Below, piece by piece: positions 44,660 through 53,460 of a DNA stretch of 64,000 nucleotides. Position 1 is the first letter of the stretch, and every line of letters begins with the position of its first letter. A program made the translations under genes and the position numbers. The stretch covers positions 248,001 to 312,000 of the forward strand of contig NZ_MASW01000007.1 in assembly GCF_003202285.1 (NCBI RefSeq). Direction: 5' to 3'. Below the pieces are notes generated by a model. It searched no databases. It was not told the origin of the DNA and was given only the letters and a program-made list of their open reading frames with translations. Source of the stretch: Prauserella muralis. GTDB taxonomy: Bacteria > Actinomycetota > Actinomycetes > Mycobacteriales > Pseudonocardiaceae.

Positions 44660-45052
44660 ATGGAACGAACGACACCCGACGAGATCCAGGTTCAGGTCCA
44701 CCTGCACGGCAGGCTGCCCGGTGCGGGCGACTACGCCGCCGAACGGGTGCGCGCCGCTCTGCACTACGCCCCGGAGCCGGTGCACGCGGCCAGGGTGAGC
44801 CTGACCCGGCACGAGGACCCCGCCGTGAAGCGCAAGGTGGAGGTTCACGCCACGGTGGACCTGCGCGGCCGGATCGTCACGGCGCAGGCGGACGGCGAGA
44901 ACGCACGGCAGGCCGTGGATCTGGCTCACGACCGGCTGCGCAGGCGGCTGGAGAAGGCCGCCCGCGACTGGGAGGCCATCCGGGGCAGGCAGTCGCAGCC
45001 GGGCAGCTGGCGGCACGGCGACGCGCGACAGCCGCTCACTCCGGAGGGGTAG
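44660..45052 (+). CDS. HPF/RaiA-type ribosome-associated protein
   Basis: 130 residues. The N-terminal 100 residues have the S30AE-like pattern: strand IQVQVHLHGRL, a helix with DYAAERVRAALHY, and strands RVSLTRHEDPAVKRKVEVHATV, ending in the helix QAVDLAHDRLRRRLEKAARDW. Such proteins bind idle ribosomes; DosR-regulated relatives occur in mycobacteria. Divergent from the pump operon. Its end overlaps the convergent LysR gene by 17 bases. Confidence 0.75.
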   Translation: MERTTPDEIQVQVHLHGRLPGAGDYAAERVRAALHYAPEPVHAARVSLTRHEDPAVKRKVEVHATVDLRGRIVTAQADGENARQAVDLAHDRLRRRLEKAARDWEAIRGRQSQPGSWRHGDARQPLTPEG

Positions 45053-45926
45053 CCAGGCGGGCGCGGGCGTGCTCGATGAACGCCCTGGCGGCGGGTCCGT
45101 TGGGGCCCTCCGCCCGCCACGCCAGCGCCACCCGGCCGCGCATCGGCGGCACGGTGACGGGCACGACCCGCAGGTCCGGCCGCGCCCGCGCGGTCGACTC
45201 CGGCAGGATCGCGACCCCGAGTCCCCTGGCCGCGAGGTCGCCGAGCACCTGCGGGTTGCCCGCCTCGAACGCGATCCGCGGCGCGACGCCCTCCGCCGCG
45301 CAGGCCGCGTCCAGGATCGCCCGCATCGCCGTGCCAGGGCGCATCCCGATCAGTGCACGGTCACCCAGCTCCGCCAGCGTCACCCCGCGGCGGCCCGCCA
45401 GCGGGTCGCCCTCGCCGACGGCCGCGACGAGCGGCTGGTCGCTCAGGGTGCGGGTCTCGATGCCATCGGGCGCGGCACCGGCGAAGGCCGCGATGGCCAC
45501 GTCGAGCCGCCCGGCCCGGAGCGCGTCGAGCATGGGGTCCGTGTCGGCCTCGGTGAGCGTCACCTCGACCCCGGGGTGCGCGTCGTGGAACGCGGCGAGC
45601 ACCTCGGGCACTCCCAGCGCCGCGCTGCCCGCCACCATGCCCACGGCGACCTTCCCCCGCAGCAGACCGGTCAGCTCGTCGACGGCGGTGCGCACGTCCT
45701 CGACGGCGGCGAGCGCGGCCCTGGCGTAGGGCAGCACCGCGGCGCCCGCCTCGGTGAGCCGTACCGCGCGCGCCGAGCGATCCAGCAGCGGCTGGCCCAG
45801 CTCCCGCTCCAGGCTGCGGATCTGCGCACTGACCCCGGGCTGCGCGACGTGCAGGCGGGCAGCGGCACGGGTGAAGCTGGCCTCCTCGGCGACCGTCAGG
45901 AAGTAGCGCAGCTGCCGCAGCTCCAT
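45036..45926 (-). CDS. LysR-family transcriptional regulator
   Basis: 296 residues: classic N-terminal helix-turn-helix (MELRQLRYFLTVAEEASFTR, then ARLHVAQPGVSAQIRSLE) and a periplasmic-binding-like effector domain. It is transcribed away from the FAD oxidoreductase gene, with the palindrome at 45940-45959 between them; LysR proteins normally control such a divergent neighbour. Confidence 0.93.
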   Translation of the reverse strand: MELRQLRYFLTVAEEASFTRAAARLHVAQPGVSAQIRSLERELGQPLLDRSARAVRLTEAGAAVLPYARAALAAVEDVRTAVDELTGLLRGKVAVGMVAGSAALGVPEVLAAFHDAHPGVEVTLTEADTDPMLDALRAGRLDVAIAAFAGAAPDGIETRTLSDQPLVAAVGEGDPLAGRRGVTLAELGDRALIGMRPGTAMRAILDAACAAEGVAPRIAFEAGNPQVLGDLAARGLGVAILPESTARARPDLRVVPVTVPPMRGRVALAWRAEGPNGPAARAFIEHARARLATPPE

Positions 45927-45939
45927 AACTGCCGATTCT

Positions 45940-45959
45940 AGCTGGTAGAAGAACCAGCT
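45940..45959. promoter_or_regulatory. LysR operator
   Basis: AGCTGGT-N6-ACCAGCT, a perfect 7-bp inverted repeat with a T...A centre as in LysR boxes, 14 bases before the LysR start and 38 before the oxidoreductase start. Confidence 0.65.
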
Positions 45960-45996
45960 GTTGGACTTATGGACCGCCGCGGCCGATCGTGGAGCC

Positions 45997-47394
45997 ATGA
46001 CCACGCACACCCCGGCACCCTTCTCCGCTGCCCCACTCCGTGACCAGGTGGCGGGCCCGGTGCTCACTCCCGGCGACCCCGGCTACGACGACGAACTCTC
46101 CGGTTTCCAGACCGGCGCCCGGCACCGGCCCGCGCTCGTCGTGGGCGCACGCGCGGCGGGTGACGTGCAGGCCGCCGTCGGACACGCGGCGGCGCGCGGG
46201 CTGCCGGTGGCCGTGCAGGCGACCGGGCACGGCCAGTCGGCGACGGCCCCGGAGGGCTCCGTGCTCGTCACCACCCACCGCATGGACACGGTCCGGGTGG
46301 ACCCGGACGCACGGACGGCCTGGATCGGCGCGGGCACCCGCTGGCAGCGGGTGATCGCGGCGGCCGCGCCGTACGGGCTGGCACCGCTGAGCGGGTCGGC
46401 GCCGCACGTCGGCGCCGTCGGCTACACCCTCGCGGGCGGCCTCGGGCCGCTCGCGCGCCGCTACGGCTACGCCGCCGACCGCGTGCGGCGGATCGAGGTC
46501 GTCACCGCCGACGGCCTGCGGCGCACAGTGGGTGCCCGCGCCGACGACGCCGACCTGTTCTGGGCCCTGCGGGGCGGAGGCGGCAACTTCGGCGTGGTGA
46601 CCGGTCTGCAGATCGAGCTCGTGCCGGTGGCGCGGCTCTACGGCGGCGGCCTGCTGTTCTCCGGCGAGCACACCGAGCAGGTCCTGCAGGCCTTCCGCGA
46701 CTGGACGGCCACACTGCCCGTCGAGCTGACGTCCTCGCTGGCGATGGTGCCGGTGCCCGACCTGCCGAGTGCGCCGGAGCCGTTGCGCGGCAGGCACATC
46801 GTAAGCGTGCGGATCGCCTTCGCCGGGCGGCGCGAGGACGGGGAACGGCTCATGGCTCCCCTGCGGACGGCCGCTCCCCTGCTCGCCGACACGCTGCGGG
46901 AGCTGCCCTTCACCGAGTCCGGCTCGCTCTACAACGACCCGGACGAGCCCCACGCCTACCTCGGCGACAACGCGTTCGTGCGCGAGCTGGACGACGACGC
47001 GCTGCGCGCGATCCGGGAGCTCGCCGGCCCCGGATCACCGGTGCCGTGTGTGGTCGACGTCCGGCACCTCGGCGGAGCGCTGGCCTGCCCGCCCACGGGG
47101 GGAAACGCGGTCGGGCACCGCGACGCGCGGTACCTGGTGCGGGTGCTGTCGGGGCTGGACGGCGCCGTCGAGGCGGAGGCCGCCCGCGCCGTCCACGACC
47201 GGCTGCTCGCGGCGCTGGCCCGCCTGTCCCCGGGTCGCGCGCTGGGCTTCGTCTACGGCAGGCCCGCCCGGGCGAGCACCGGCTACGACGCGGACACGTT
47301 CGCGCGGCTGAGGGCGGTCAAGGCGCGCTACGACCCGCGGAACCTGTTCCGGGTCAACCACAACATCGCACCCGGTGAGTCCTTTGTAGAGTGA
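45997..47394 (+). CDS. FAD-linked oxidase (berberine-bridge type)
   Basis: 465 residues with a PCMH FAD domain: QATGHGQSATAP (His likely attached to FAD), GAGTRWQRV, GAVGYTLAGGLGPLARRYG, WALRGGGGNFGVVT, and a C-terminal BBE piece YDPRNLFRVNHNI. The second covalent Cys of bicovalent enzymes is not seen in the expected GLGPL site. It oxidises an alcohol, sugar or amine with O2. ATG 45997 follows GGAGCC; controlled by the divergent LysR gene. Confidence 0.9.
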   Translation: MTTHTPAPFSAAPLRDQVAGPVLTPGDPGYDDELSGFQTGARHRPALVVGARAAGDVQAAVGHAAARGLPVAVQATGHGQSATAPEGSVLVTTHRMDTVRVDPDARTAWIGAGTRWQRVIAAAAPYGLAPLSGSAPHVGAVGYTLAGGLGPLARRYGYAADRVRRIEVVTADGLRRTVGARADDADLFWALRGGGGNFGVVTGLQIELVPVARLYGGGLLFSGEHTEQVLQAFRDWTATLPVELTSSLAMVPVPDLPSAPEPLRGRHIVSVRIAFAGRREDGERLMAPLRTAAPLLADTLRELPFTESGSLYNDPDEPHAYLGDNAFVRELDDDALRAIRELAGPGSPVPCVVDVRHLGGALACPPTGGNAVGHRDARYLVRVLSGLDGAVEAEAARAVHDRLLAALARLSPGRALGFVYGRPARASTGYDADTFARLRAVKARYDPRNLFRVNHNIAPGESFVE

Positions 47395-47404
47395 GACGTT
47401 GACG

Positions 47405-47428
47405 ACCCGTGACCGGCAACGGTCGGGT
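47405..47428. terminator. Weak hairpin between convergent genes
   Basis: ACCCG...GACCG and CGGTC..CGGGT form an imperfect stem around GCAA between the oxidase and PASTA genes. Confidence 0.4.
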
Positions 47429-47429
47429 G

Positions 47430-47699
47430 TCAGACGGGAACGGCGCTCTCGACCGGGGACGGCGGATGCACGTCGGCGGTGGCATCGCGGCCCGGGTGGG
47501 TCCAGAGCACGACCTCGGCGCCTTCTTCGGCGCCCGCGGTGCCGACCGGCCGCTGGGCCGTGACGACACCGGTGGTCGGCTCGTCGGCGCCGTCCGGGCC
47601 GACGGGCACCAGGCCTGCGCGGCGCACGATCTCGCAGGCGTCCTCGGCGCCGAGGCCCACCACATCGGGTACCTCGGTCACCGGTCGCGGTCGACGCAT
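47430..47699 (-). CDS. Single-PASTA-domain protein
   Basis: 89 residues. EVPDVVGLGAEDACEIVRR, then AGLVPVG and GVVTAQRPVGT is a PASTA repeat, a beta-lactam/muropeptide-binding fold usually outside the cell on Ser/Thr kinases; here it is alone, with no signal peptide or membrane segment, so a cytoplasmic location is predicted. ATG 47699. Small soluble PASTA proteins are found in actinobacteria; the role is unknown. Confidence 0.8.
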   Translation of the reverse strand: MRRPRPVTEVPDVVGLGAEDACEIVRRAGLVPVGPDGADEPTTGVVTAQRPVGTAGAEEGAEVVLWTHPGRDATADVHPPSPVESAVPV

Positions 47700-47754
47700 G
47701 TCCCGATTGTAGGGGTGCGGGGCCGGTTCTGTCCCGGCCCCGCACCAACCCGCG

Positions 47755-49185
47755 CTAGCCCACCCCGGTGAGGGAACCGCGGTCGTGCGAGGCCCGCGCG
47801 GCCGCGACCGCGATGAGGGCGGCCGCGACACCGAGCAACAGCACACCCACCGCGAGCACGCCGAACGCCAGCCAGGGCAGCCCGGGCGCCGTCGCGCCGG
47901 CCTCGGCGCGCACCTGCACGCCGGGCGAGCCATCCGCGTTGGCGACGACCACCGTCCACTCCCCCTCGCGCATCGGCCACTGCAGCGTCTGCGTGCCGGT
48001 CCCGGAGGTCTGGGCCACCCAGATGTCCGCCGCTGCGGGCACCGAGCGCAGCGTTCCTCCACTGTGGATGGACAGGCTGCCGTCGGCGAAGTCGCGGACG
48101 GTGGCGTACTCGCTGCCCGACAGGTACCGGGCGGCCTCGTCCGCGGGCGCGACGCCCAGGAACACGTCGTCCTGCTCACCGAGGCCGGTGACGCGGATCC
48201 GCGCGTCGCCGAGCAGCTGCGGCAGCGGGCCCCAGTCCACGGCGGCGCTCTCCACCTCGATGTCCCCGGTGGCGATCGCGTGGCCCGCGGTGGCGAAGGT
48301 CGCCGAGCCGGAAAGGTAGCCGTCGGCGTCACGCTCGACCCGGTCGGCCCACAGCAGCGCCGCGCCACCGGTGAGCAGGCCCATCGCCGCGAAGGCCACC
48401 AGCGCGCCGGTGATGGCCGAGGCGACGCGTCCGGGCGTCCAGCCGCGGCCCTGCGGCGGCGCGGGCTCGTGCGCTGTGGCCGGGGCCGGTGCCGTGGCAC
48501 CACCGTCCACCGGGCCCGCAGGGTCGTCACCGCCCTCGTCGAGCCGGAACGGCGGGTACTCGTCGGTCATCAGCGCGGCATACGCGCCGACCCGGATGGC
48601 CCAGCGGTCCATGCCGAGCACGAAGTCGTACAGCGGCTTCGGGTAGCTGCCCGTCACCAGCAGCAGCACGCCCGCGATCAGCACGAGCACGCCGACGAGT
48701 CCGCCCGCGGCCCACGTGAAGTCGTCGTCGCCGCCGAACGGCCAGCCGAACCAGAAACCGCCGCCGACCAGCAGCACGCAGATCAGGTAGTGCGGGATCG
48801 CGAGCAGCCACCACTTCACCAGCACCAGGCCACGGGACAGCTGCCGCGGGTAGGCCACGTCGAGCCGCGCCGGGTAGTCGGGCACGTCGTCGAGCGTGAA
48901 CGGCGGGTAGCGGTCCGTGCCGAGTGCGGCGTAGGCGTAGTAGTGCACGCGCCAGGTCCAGCGCAGCACGCCGACGTTGAAGTCGAAGATCGACCTCGGG
49001 TAGCGGCCCGTGACCAGGATCGCCACGAACGCCACCGCGGTGAGCACCACGAACGCGGGCCACAGCAGGGCCAGCACGACGTAGTGCGGGAACACGAGCA
49101 GCCACTTCACCAGCCACAGCCAGCGGGACAGCTCGGGGTCGAGGCGCGCCTGCACCCGGACCGGGTAATGCGGGGCGGAAGTCAT
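47755..49185 (-). CDS. DUF4389 membrane protein
   Basis: 476 residues. Two similar DUF4389 units lie at the N-terminus (LVKWLLVFPHYVVLALLW with FNVGVLRWTWRVHYYAYA, and VKWWLLAIPHYLICVLLV with FVLGMDRWAIRVGAYAAL), followed by a Pro/Ala linker, a helix about 270-290, an outside beta-rich domain, and a last helix. Function unknown; often near universal-stress and hypoxia genes in actinobacteria. ATG 49185 with AGGAGG upstream. Divergent from the PLDc_N gene with a perfect GGGGCC palindrome between. Confidence 0.85.
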   Translation of the reverse strand: MTSAPHYPVRVQARLDPELSRWLWLVKWLLVFPHYVVLALLWPAFVVLTAVAFVAILVTGRYPRSIFDFNVGVLRWTWRVHYYAYAALGTDRYPPFTLDDVPDYPARLDVAYPRQLSRGLVLVKWWLLAIPHYLICVLLVGGGFWFGWPFGGDDDFTWAAGGLVGVLVLIAGVLLLVTGSYPKPLYDFVLGMDRWAIRVGAYAALMTDEYPPFRLDEGGDDPAGPVDGGATAPAPATAHEPAPPQGRGWTPGRVASAITGALVAFAAMGLLTGGAALLWADRVERDADGYLSGSATFATAGHAIATGDIEVESAAVDWGPLPQLLGDARIRVTGLGEQDDVFLGVAPADEAARYLSGSEYATVRDFADGSLSIHSGGTLRSVPAAADIWVAQTSGTGTQTLQWPMREGEWTVVVANADGSPGVQVRAEAGATAPGLPWLAFGVLAVGVLLLGVAAALIAVAAARASHDRGSLTGVG

Positions 49186-49270
49186 CGCGGCCGCCTCCTT
49201 TCCTGGATGTCGTCCCGGACGATCCGCCACGCGGGCGGGCGGCCACATCGGTCCAAGGTCCCTGCCGCGG

Positions 49271-49284
49271 GGGCCGTCCGGCCC
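49271..49284. promoter_or_regulatory. DosR/DevR-like palindrome in divergent promoter
   Basis: The extended palindrome GGGGCCGTCCGGCCCC (49270-49285) contains GGGNC-N4-GNCCC. It is 86 bases before the DUF4389 gene and 37 before the PLDc_N gene. Both arms are fully symmetric, making it the best of the three boxes. Confidence 0.45.
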
Positions 49285-49320
49285 CTGCGCGCGAGGCGGA
49301 AGCCCTGCGACAGTGGCCAC

Positions 49321-49563
49321 ATGGCAACGAGCAAGCACAGGCGCTGGCGGGAGCTGAGCAGACCGGAGCAGGCCGTGCTGGCGGGCTCCGCCGTGGTGCA
49401 GATCGGCCTGGCCGCCTTCGCGTGGACCGACCTGGCCCGCAGGACGCCCGACGAGGTGAACGGCTCCAAACGCGTCTGGGCGTCCGTCATCGCCATCAAC
49501 TACGCCGGCCCGCTGGCCTACCTGTTCTTCGGCAGGCGACGCGGGACGGTGCCCTTCGACTGA
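49321..49563 (+). CDS. Small PLDc_N-like membrane protein
   Basis: 80 residues. Two hydrophobic segments (about 18-37 and 54-70) flank the loop ARRTPDEVNGSKRVWASVIA, and the end GPLAYLFFGRR is characteristic of the PLDc_N domain, which is found on phospholipase D-like proteins and as a stand-alone small protein. Function unknown. First gene of a likely four-gene operon to 52153. Confidence 0.8.
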   Translation: MATSKHRRWRELSRPEQAVLAGSAVVQIGLAAFAWTDLARRTPDEVNGSKRVWASVIAINYAGPLAYLFFGRRRGTVPFD

Positions 49564-49576
49564 GTGAGGTGAACCC

Positions 49577-49837
49577 ATGCCGTACTGGGACTGGGGCCAC
49601 GGGTATGCGGGCGGCGGCTGGCTGGGCGGCCTGCTCATGCTGATCTCGATGGTGCTGCTGTGGGGCGGGGTGATCACCGTCGTGGTGCTCCTGCTGCGCC
49701 GCTTCGCCACCCCGGCACAGGGCGGCGGACACCGCGACACGCCACCCGACGCGCAACGCATCCTCGACGAGCGGTTCGCCCGTGGCGAGATCGACGAGGA
49801 CGAGTACCAGCGCCGCAGCGCGGCACTGCGCCGGTAG
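49577..49837 (+). CDS. SHOCT-domain membrane protein
   Basis: 86 residues. One transmembrane helix (about 15-41) preceded by WDWGHGYAGGGW and followed by a C-terminal SHOCT motif, AQRILDERFARGEIDEDEYQ. SHOCT domains are short, often appended to membrane proteins, and probably mediate oligomerisation. ATG 49577 after a GAGGTGA ribosome site, 13 bases from the upstream gene. Confidence 0.9.
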   Translation: MPYWDWGHGYAGGGWLGGLLMLISMVLLWGGVITVVVLLLRRFATPAQGGGHRDTPPDAQRILDERFARGEIDEDEYQRRSAALRR

Positions 49838-49847
49838 CGGGCCCGCC

Positions 49848-51275
49848 GTGCTGCAGACCGTCGACGTCGGCGAGCTGTCGGCCGCCGCATACCGCTCGGT
49901 GGTGCCCGACGAGATCATGGACCCGCTGCTGGACGTCGCCCGGAGGCTCAGGGGCGCCAGGGTGCTGCACCTGAGCGCGACGCCCTACGGCGGCGGAGTG
50001 TCCGAGCTGCTGCGCTCGGCAGTGCCGCTGTACAACGACCTGGGCATCGCGGCGACGTGGCGGATCATCAGCGGCACACCGCCGTTCTTCTCCGTCACCA
50101 AGAAACTGCACAACGCGCTGCAGGGCGCGTCGACCCCGATCACCGCCGAGGAACGGGCGCTGTACGAGCAGACCGCGCGGCAGAACGCCGCGGAGCTCGC
50201 CGCCGAGGACGACTTCGCGCGCTACGACTTCGTGTTCGTCCACGACCCGCAGCCGATCGCGATACCGTCGTTCCTCGACGCGGGCGACGCGTCGTGGATC
50301 TGGCGCTGTCACATCGACACGGCCGAGCCGAACCCCCAGGTCTGGGACTACCTCAGGCCGTTCCTCGCGCCGTACGACGCCACCGTGTTCACGATGGCCC
50401 AGTTCGCGCCGCCCGATCTGGAGGCCGGGCGGGTGGATATCATGCCGCCCGCGATCGATCCGCTGAGCCCGAAGAACATGTCACTCGACGACCGCACGGC
50501 ACAGGCGGTGCTCAACTGGATCGGCATCGAGCCCCACCGTCCACTCGTGACCCAGGTGTCGCGCTTCGACCCGTGGAAGGACCCGCTGGGCGTCATCGAG
50601 GCCTACCGGATGGTCCGCCCTTCGGTACCCGGGTTGCAGCTGGCGATGGTGGGGTCGATGGCGCTCGACGACCCGGAGGCCTGGGACATCTACCGCGCGA
50701 TTTCGGTGGCCACGAAGGACGAGGAGGACATCCACCTGTTCACCAACCTCACCGGAGTCGGCAACGTGGAGGTCAACGCGTTCCAGCGGATGTCGTCGGT
50801 GATGGTGCAGAAGTCGATCCGGGAAGGCTTCGGGCTGGTGGTGTCCGAGGCGCTGTGGAAGGGCACGCCCATCGTCGCCGGGCGCGCGGGCGGTATCCCG
50901 CTGCAGGTGGCCGACGGCCAGGGCGGCGTGCTCGTCGACTCCGTCGCCGGCTGCGCCGAGGCACTGGCGGCGCTGCTCGCCGATCCGGCGCGGGCGGCGG
51001 GGCTGGCCGCCTCCGGGCACGAGCGAGTGCGCAGGCACTTCCTGCTGCCGAGGCTGCTGCTGGACGAGCTGGTGCTGCTCGAAGGGCTGGCCAGGGGCGA
51101 GACGGCGGCCACCGTGCGGGCCAGGGCGGGCTCGCACGATCCGGTGTGCGGGATGACCACCTTCGACGGCGACCCGGAACTGGAGCTGGATCAGCCCGGT
51201 GGCGGCTACCGGTTCTGCTCGCGGCAGTGCCGCGACGCGTTCCTGCACGCCCGGACCCCCGCCGCGGCGCGATGA
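49848..51275 (+). CDS. GT4 glycosyltransferase (trehalose synthase-like) fused to a YHS domain
   Basis: 475 residues. Residues 1-430 match TreT-type retaining transferases: VLHLSATPYGGGVSELL, FVFVHDPQP, WIWRCHIDTAEPN, VTQVSRFDPWKDPLG and the donor site SIREGFGLVVSEALWKGTP. The last 45 residues form a YHS metal-binding domain: DPVCGMT, then RFCSRQCRDAFL. The fusion is unusual for this enzyme family and suggests metal or redox control. It likely makes trehalose from a nucleotide-glucose and glucose, but the substrate is inferred. GTG 49848, coupled to a GalT-like gene by a 4-nt overlap. Confidence 0.85.
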   Translation: MLQTVDVGELSAAAYRSVVPDEIMDPLLDVARRLRGARVLHLSATPYGGGVSELLRSAVPLYNDLGIAATWRIISGTPPFFSVTKKLHNALQGASTPITAEERALYEQTARQNAAELAAEDDFARYDFVFVHDPQPIAIPSFLDAGDASWIWRCHIDTAEPNPQVWDYLRPFLAPYDATVFTMAQFAPPDLEAGRVDIMPPAIDPLSPKNMSLDDRTAQAVLNWIGIEPHRPLVTQVSRFDPWKDPLGVIEAYRMVRPSVPGLQLAMVGSMALDDPEAWDIYRAISVATKDEEDIHLFTNLTGVGNVEVNAFQRMSSVMVQKSIREGFGLVVSEALWKGTPIVAGRAGGIPLQVADGQGGVLVDSVAGCAEALAALLADPARAAGLAASGHERVRRHFLLPRLLLDELVLLEGLARGETAATVRARAGSHDPVCGMTTFDGDPELELDQPGGGYRFCSRQCRDAFLHARTPAAAR

Positions 51276-52153
51276 CCGCGCGGGGTGAGCTGCGCAGGGA
51301 CCGCCTGCGCGGCGAGTGGGTGCTGGTGGCGCCGCGGCGTGCGGCCCGGCCGCGCCCGGGCGGCGCCTGCCCCTTCTGCCCTGGCCCCGGCGAGGACACG
51401 CCACCGGAAACGTGGCGGCTGCCCTCCGCGAAGGGTTCCGGGCAGCCCGGCTGGCGGGTGCGGTCGGTGCCCAACCGGTTCCCGCTGTCGGGTGCGCACG
51501 AGGTGGTCATCGAGTCGCCGTCGCACACGTGGGATCTCGCCACCGCACCGGTGGACGAGGTGGCCGACGTGTTGCTGGCGTGGCAGCGGCGGCACCGCGC
51601 GCTGCGCGAGGGCGCGGCGCAGGTCGTGGTGTTCCGCAACCGCGGCGCGGCGGCGGGCATCTCGCAGGCCCACCCGCATTCCCAGGTGGTGGCGCTGCCC
51701 GTGCTCTCGGCGGCGACCCGCAGGGAACTGGCGGCCGCCCGCGAGCGCGGCGGCGATGCGGAACCGCCGGACGAGCGCAGGCTGGTGCGTGCCGACGACC
51801 ACACCGTGGCACTGACGCCGTTCGCGCCGCAGGCCGACTTCGCCGTGCGTCTCGCGCCGGTGCGCCGCAGGGCGGACTTCGCCGCGGTGCCCGAGTGCGA
51901 GCTCGGGGCGGTGGCGGAGGCGCTGCGGGCGCTGCTCGCCGCGCTGTGCGCCGAGCTGGCCGATCCCGCCTACAACCTGATCGTGCGAACGGCGCCCGCC
52001 GGGTGGGAGCGGGCGCCGTTCCTGTGCTGGTCGTTCGATCTCGTGCCGAGGCTGAGCGTGCCGGCGGGCCTGGAACTGGCCACCGGGATCGGCGTGCTCA
52101 CCACCACCCCGGAGGAGGCGGCGCGCAGGCTGCGTCGCCGGTTGGCCTGTTGA
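51272..52153 (+). CDS. Galactose-1-phosphate uridylyltransferase-like protein
   Basis: 293 residues, shorter than normal GalT (about 350). It has zinc-type CPFCPG, the nucleotide part SVPNRFPLSGAHEVVIES, and the active-site HPHSQVVALP where the second His takes UMP. The C-terminal half is also HIT-like. Sugar-1-phosphate nucleotidyl transfer is expected; the exact sugar is unknown. Overlaps the glycosyltransferase gene (ATGA), so it may supply or recycle its nucleotide-sugar. Confidence 0.85.
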   Translation: MTARGELRRDRLRGEWVLVAPRRAARPRPGGACPFCPGPGEDTPPETWRLPSAKGSGQPGWRVRSVPNRFPLSGAHEVVIESPSHTWDLATAPVDEVADVLLAWQRRHRALREGAAQVVVFRNRGAAAGISQAHPHSQVVALPVLSAATRRELAAARERGGDAEPPDERRLVRADDHTVALTPFAPQADFAVRLAPVRRRADFAAVPECELGAVAEALRALLAALCAELADPAYNLIVRTAPAGWERAPFLCWSFDLVPRLSVPAGLELATGIGVLTTTPEEAARRLRRRLAC

Positions 52154-52165
52154 GCTCGCGCCCGG

Positions 52166-52841
<676 letters not shown>

Positions 52842-52867
52842 GTCAGCCTTCCTGCGGAGAGTCATTG

Positions 52868-52883
52868 ATACCCGTACGGGTAT
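52868..52883. promoter_or_regulatory. CsoR/CstR-type operator of the thioredoxin gene
   Basis: ATACCCGTACGGGTAT, a perfect 16-bp palindrome 27 bases before the thioredoxin start. It shares TACCC-N4-GGGTA with the site at 52462-52479. Confidence 0.75.
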
Positions 52884-53072
52884 GACAACGCAGCGCCGCG
52901 CCGGAGCATTCCCGCGGCCGGCCTGCCGTCGGCGGCCCGGTCGTCGTGGCGAGCGGCATACTGGACCGGTGCTGGCCGCCCACCCGCGGCCGTCGCGGCC
53001 GGCCTCGCGTACCTGACTTCCCGGACGAGTGCGCACCAGGCGGCCCGCCCCATGACGCAGGGGGTTTCGAGC

Positions 53073-53432
53073 ATGGCGGTGATCGAGGATGTCCGGGCGC
53101 TGGGCACCGGACTGGAGCGCTCGTACCAGGTCTACGTCCGCGGGAGGCTCAGGTTCCGCGTGGGGCAGATCGTCTACGTGGGGTTCTCCCTCGACGAGAC
53201 GGTGATGGGCTTCGCGTTCCCCAAGGAGGAGCGGGCGGCCCTCGTCGCGAGCGAGCCGCACAAGTTCCAGCTGCCGTCGGCGTCGGAGCTGCGCTTCAAC
53301 TGGGTTCACGCCGAGCTGGCGGCACTGGACCCGGCCGAGGCCCGCGAGCTGGTCGTCGACGCGTGGCGCATGGTCGTCCCCAAGAAGCTCTCCCGCGCCT
53401 ACGACCTCGCCCACCCGCACGGCCCGGGCTGA
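53073..53432 (+). CDS. MmcQ/YjbR-family protein
   Basis: 119 residues. RFRVGQIVYVGFSLDETVMG, then FAFPKEERAALVASEPHKF, WVHAELAALDPAEARELV and AWRMVVPKKL are typical of the MmcQ/YjbR fold, a small double-wing protein thought to bind DNA; function unknown. ATG 53073 has AGGGGG nine bases upstream; ATG 53052 is an alternative. Confidence 0.8.
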   Translation: MAVIEDVRALGTGLERSYQVYVRGRLRFRVGQIVYVGFSLDETVMGFAFPKEERAALVASEPHKFQLPSASELRFNWVHAELAALDPAEARELVVDAWRMVVPKKLSRAYDLAHPHGPG

Positions 53433-53449
53433 GCCCGCCTTCCGCGGGC
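53433..53449. terminator. Short hairpin between convergent genes
   Basis: GCCCGC-CTTCC-GCGGGC then GTT, directly after the MmcQ-like stop and before the end of the sigma-factor gene. Confidence 0.5.
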
Positions 53450-53460
53450 GTTGCCGGCCC

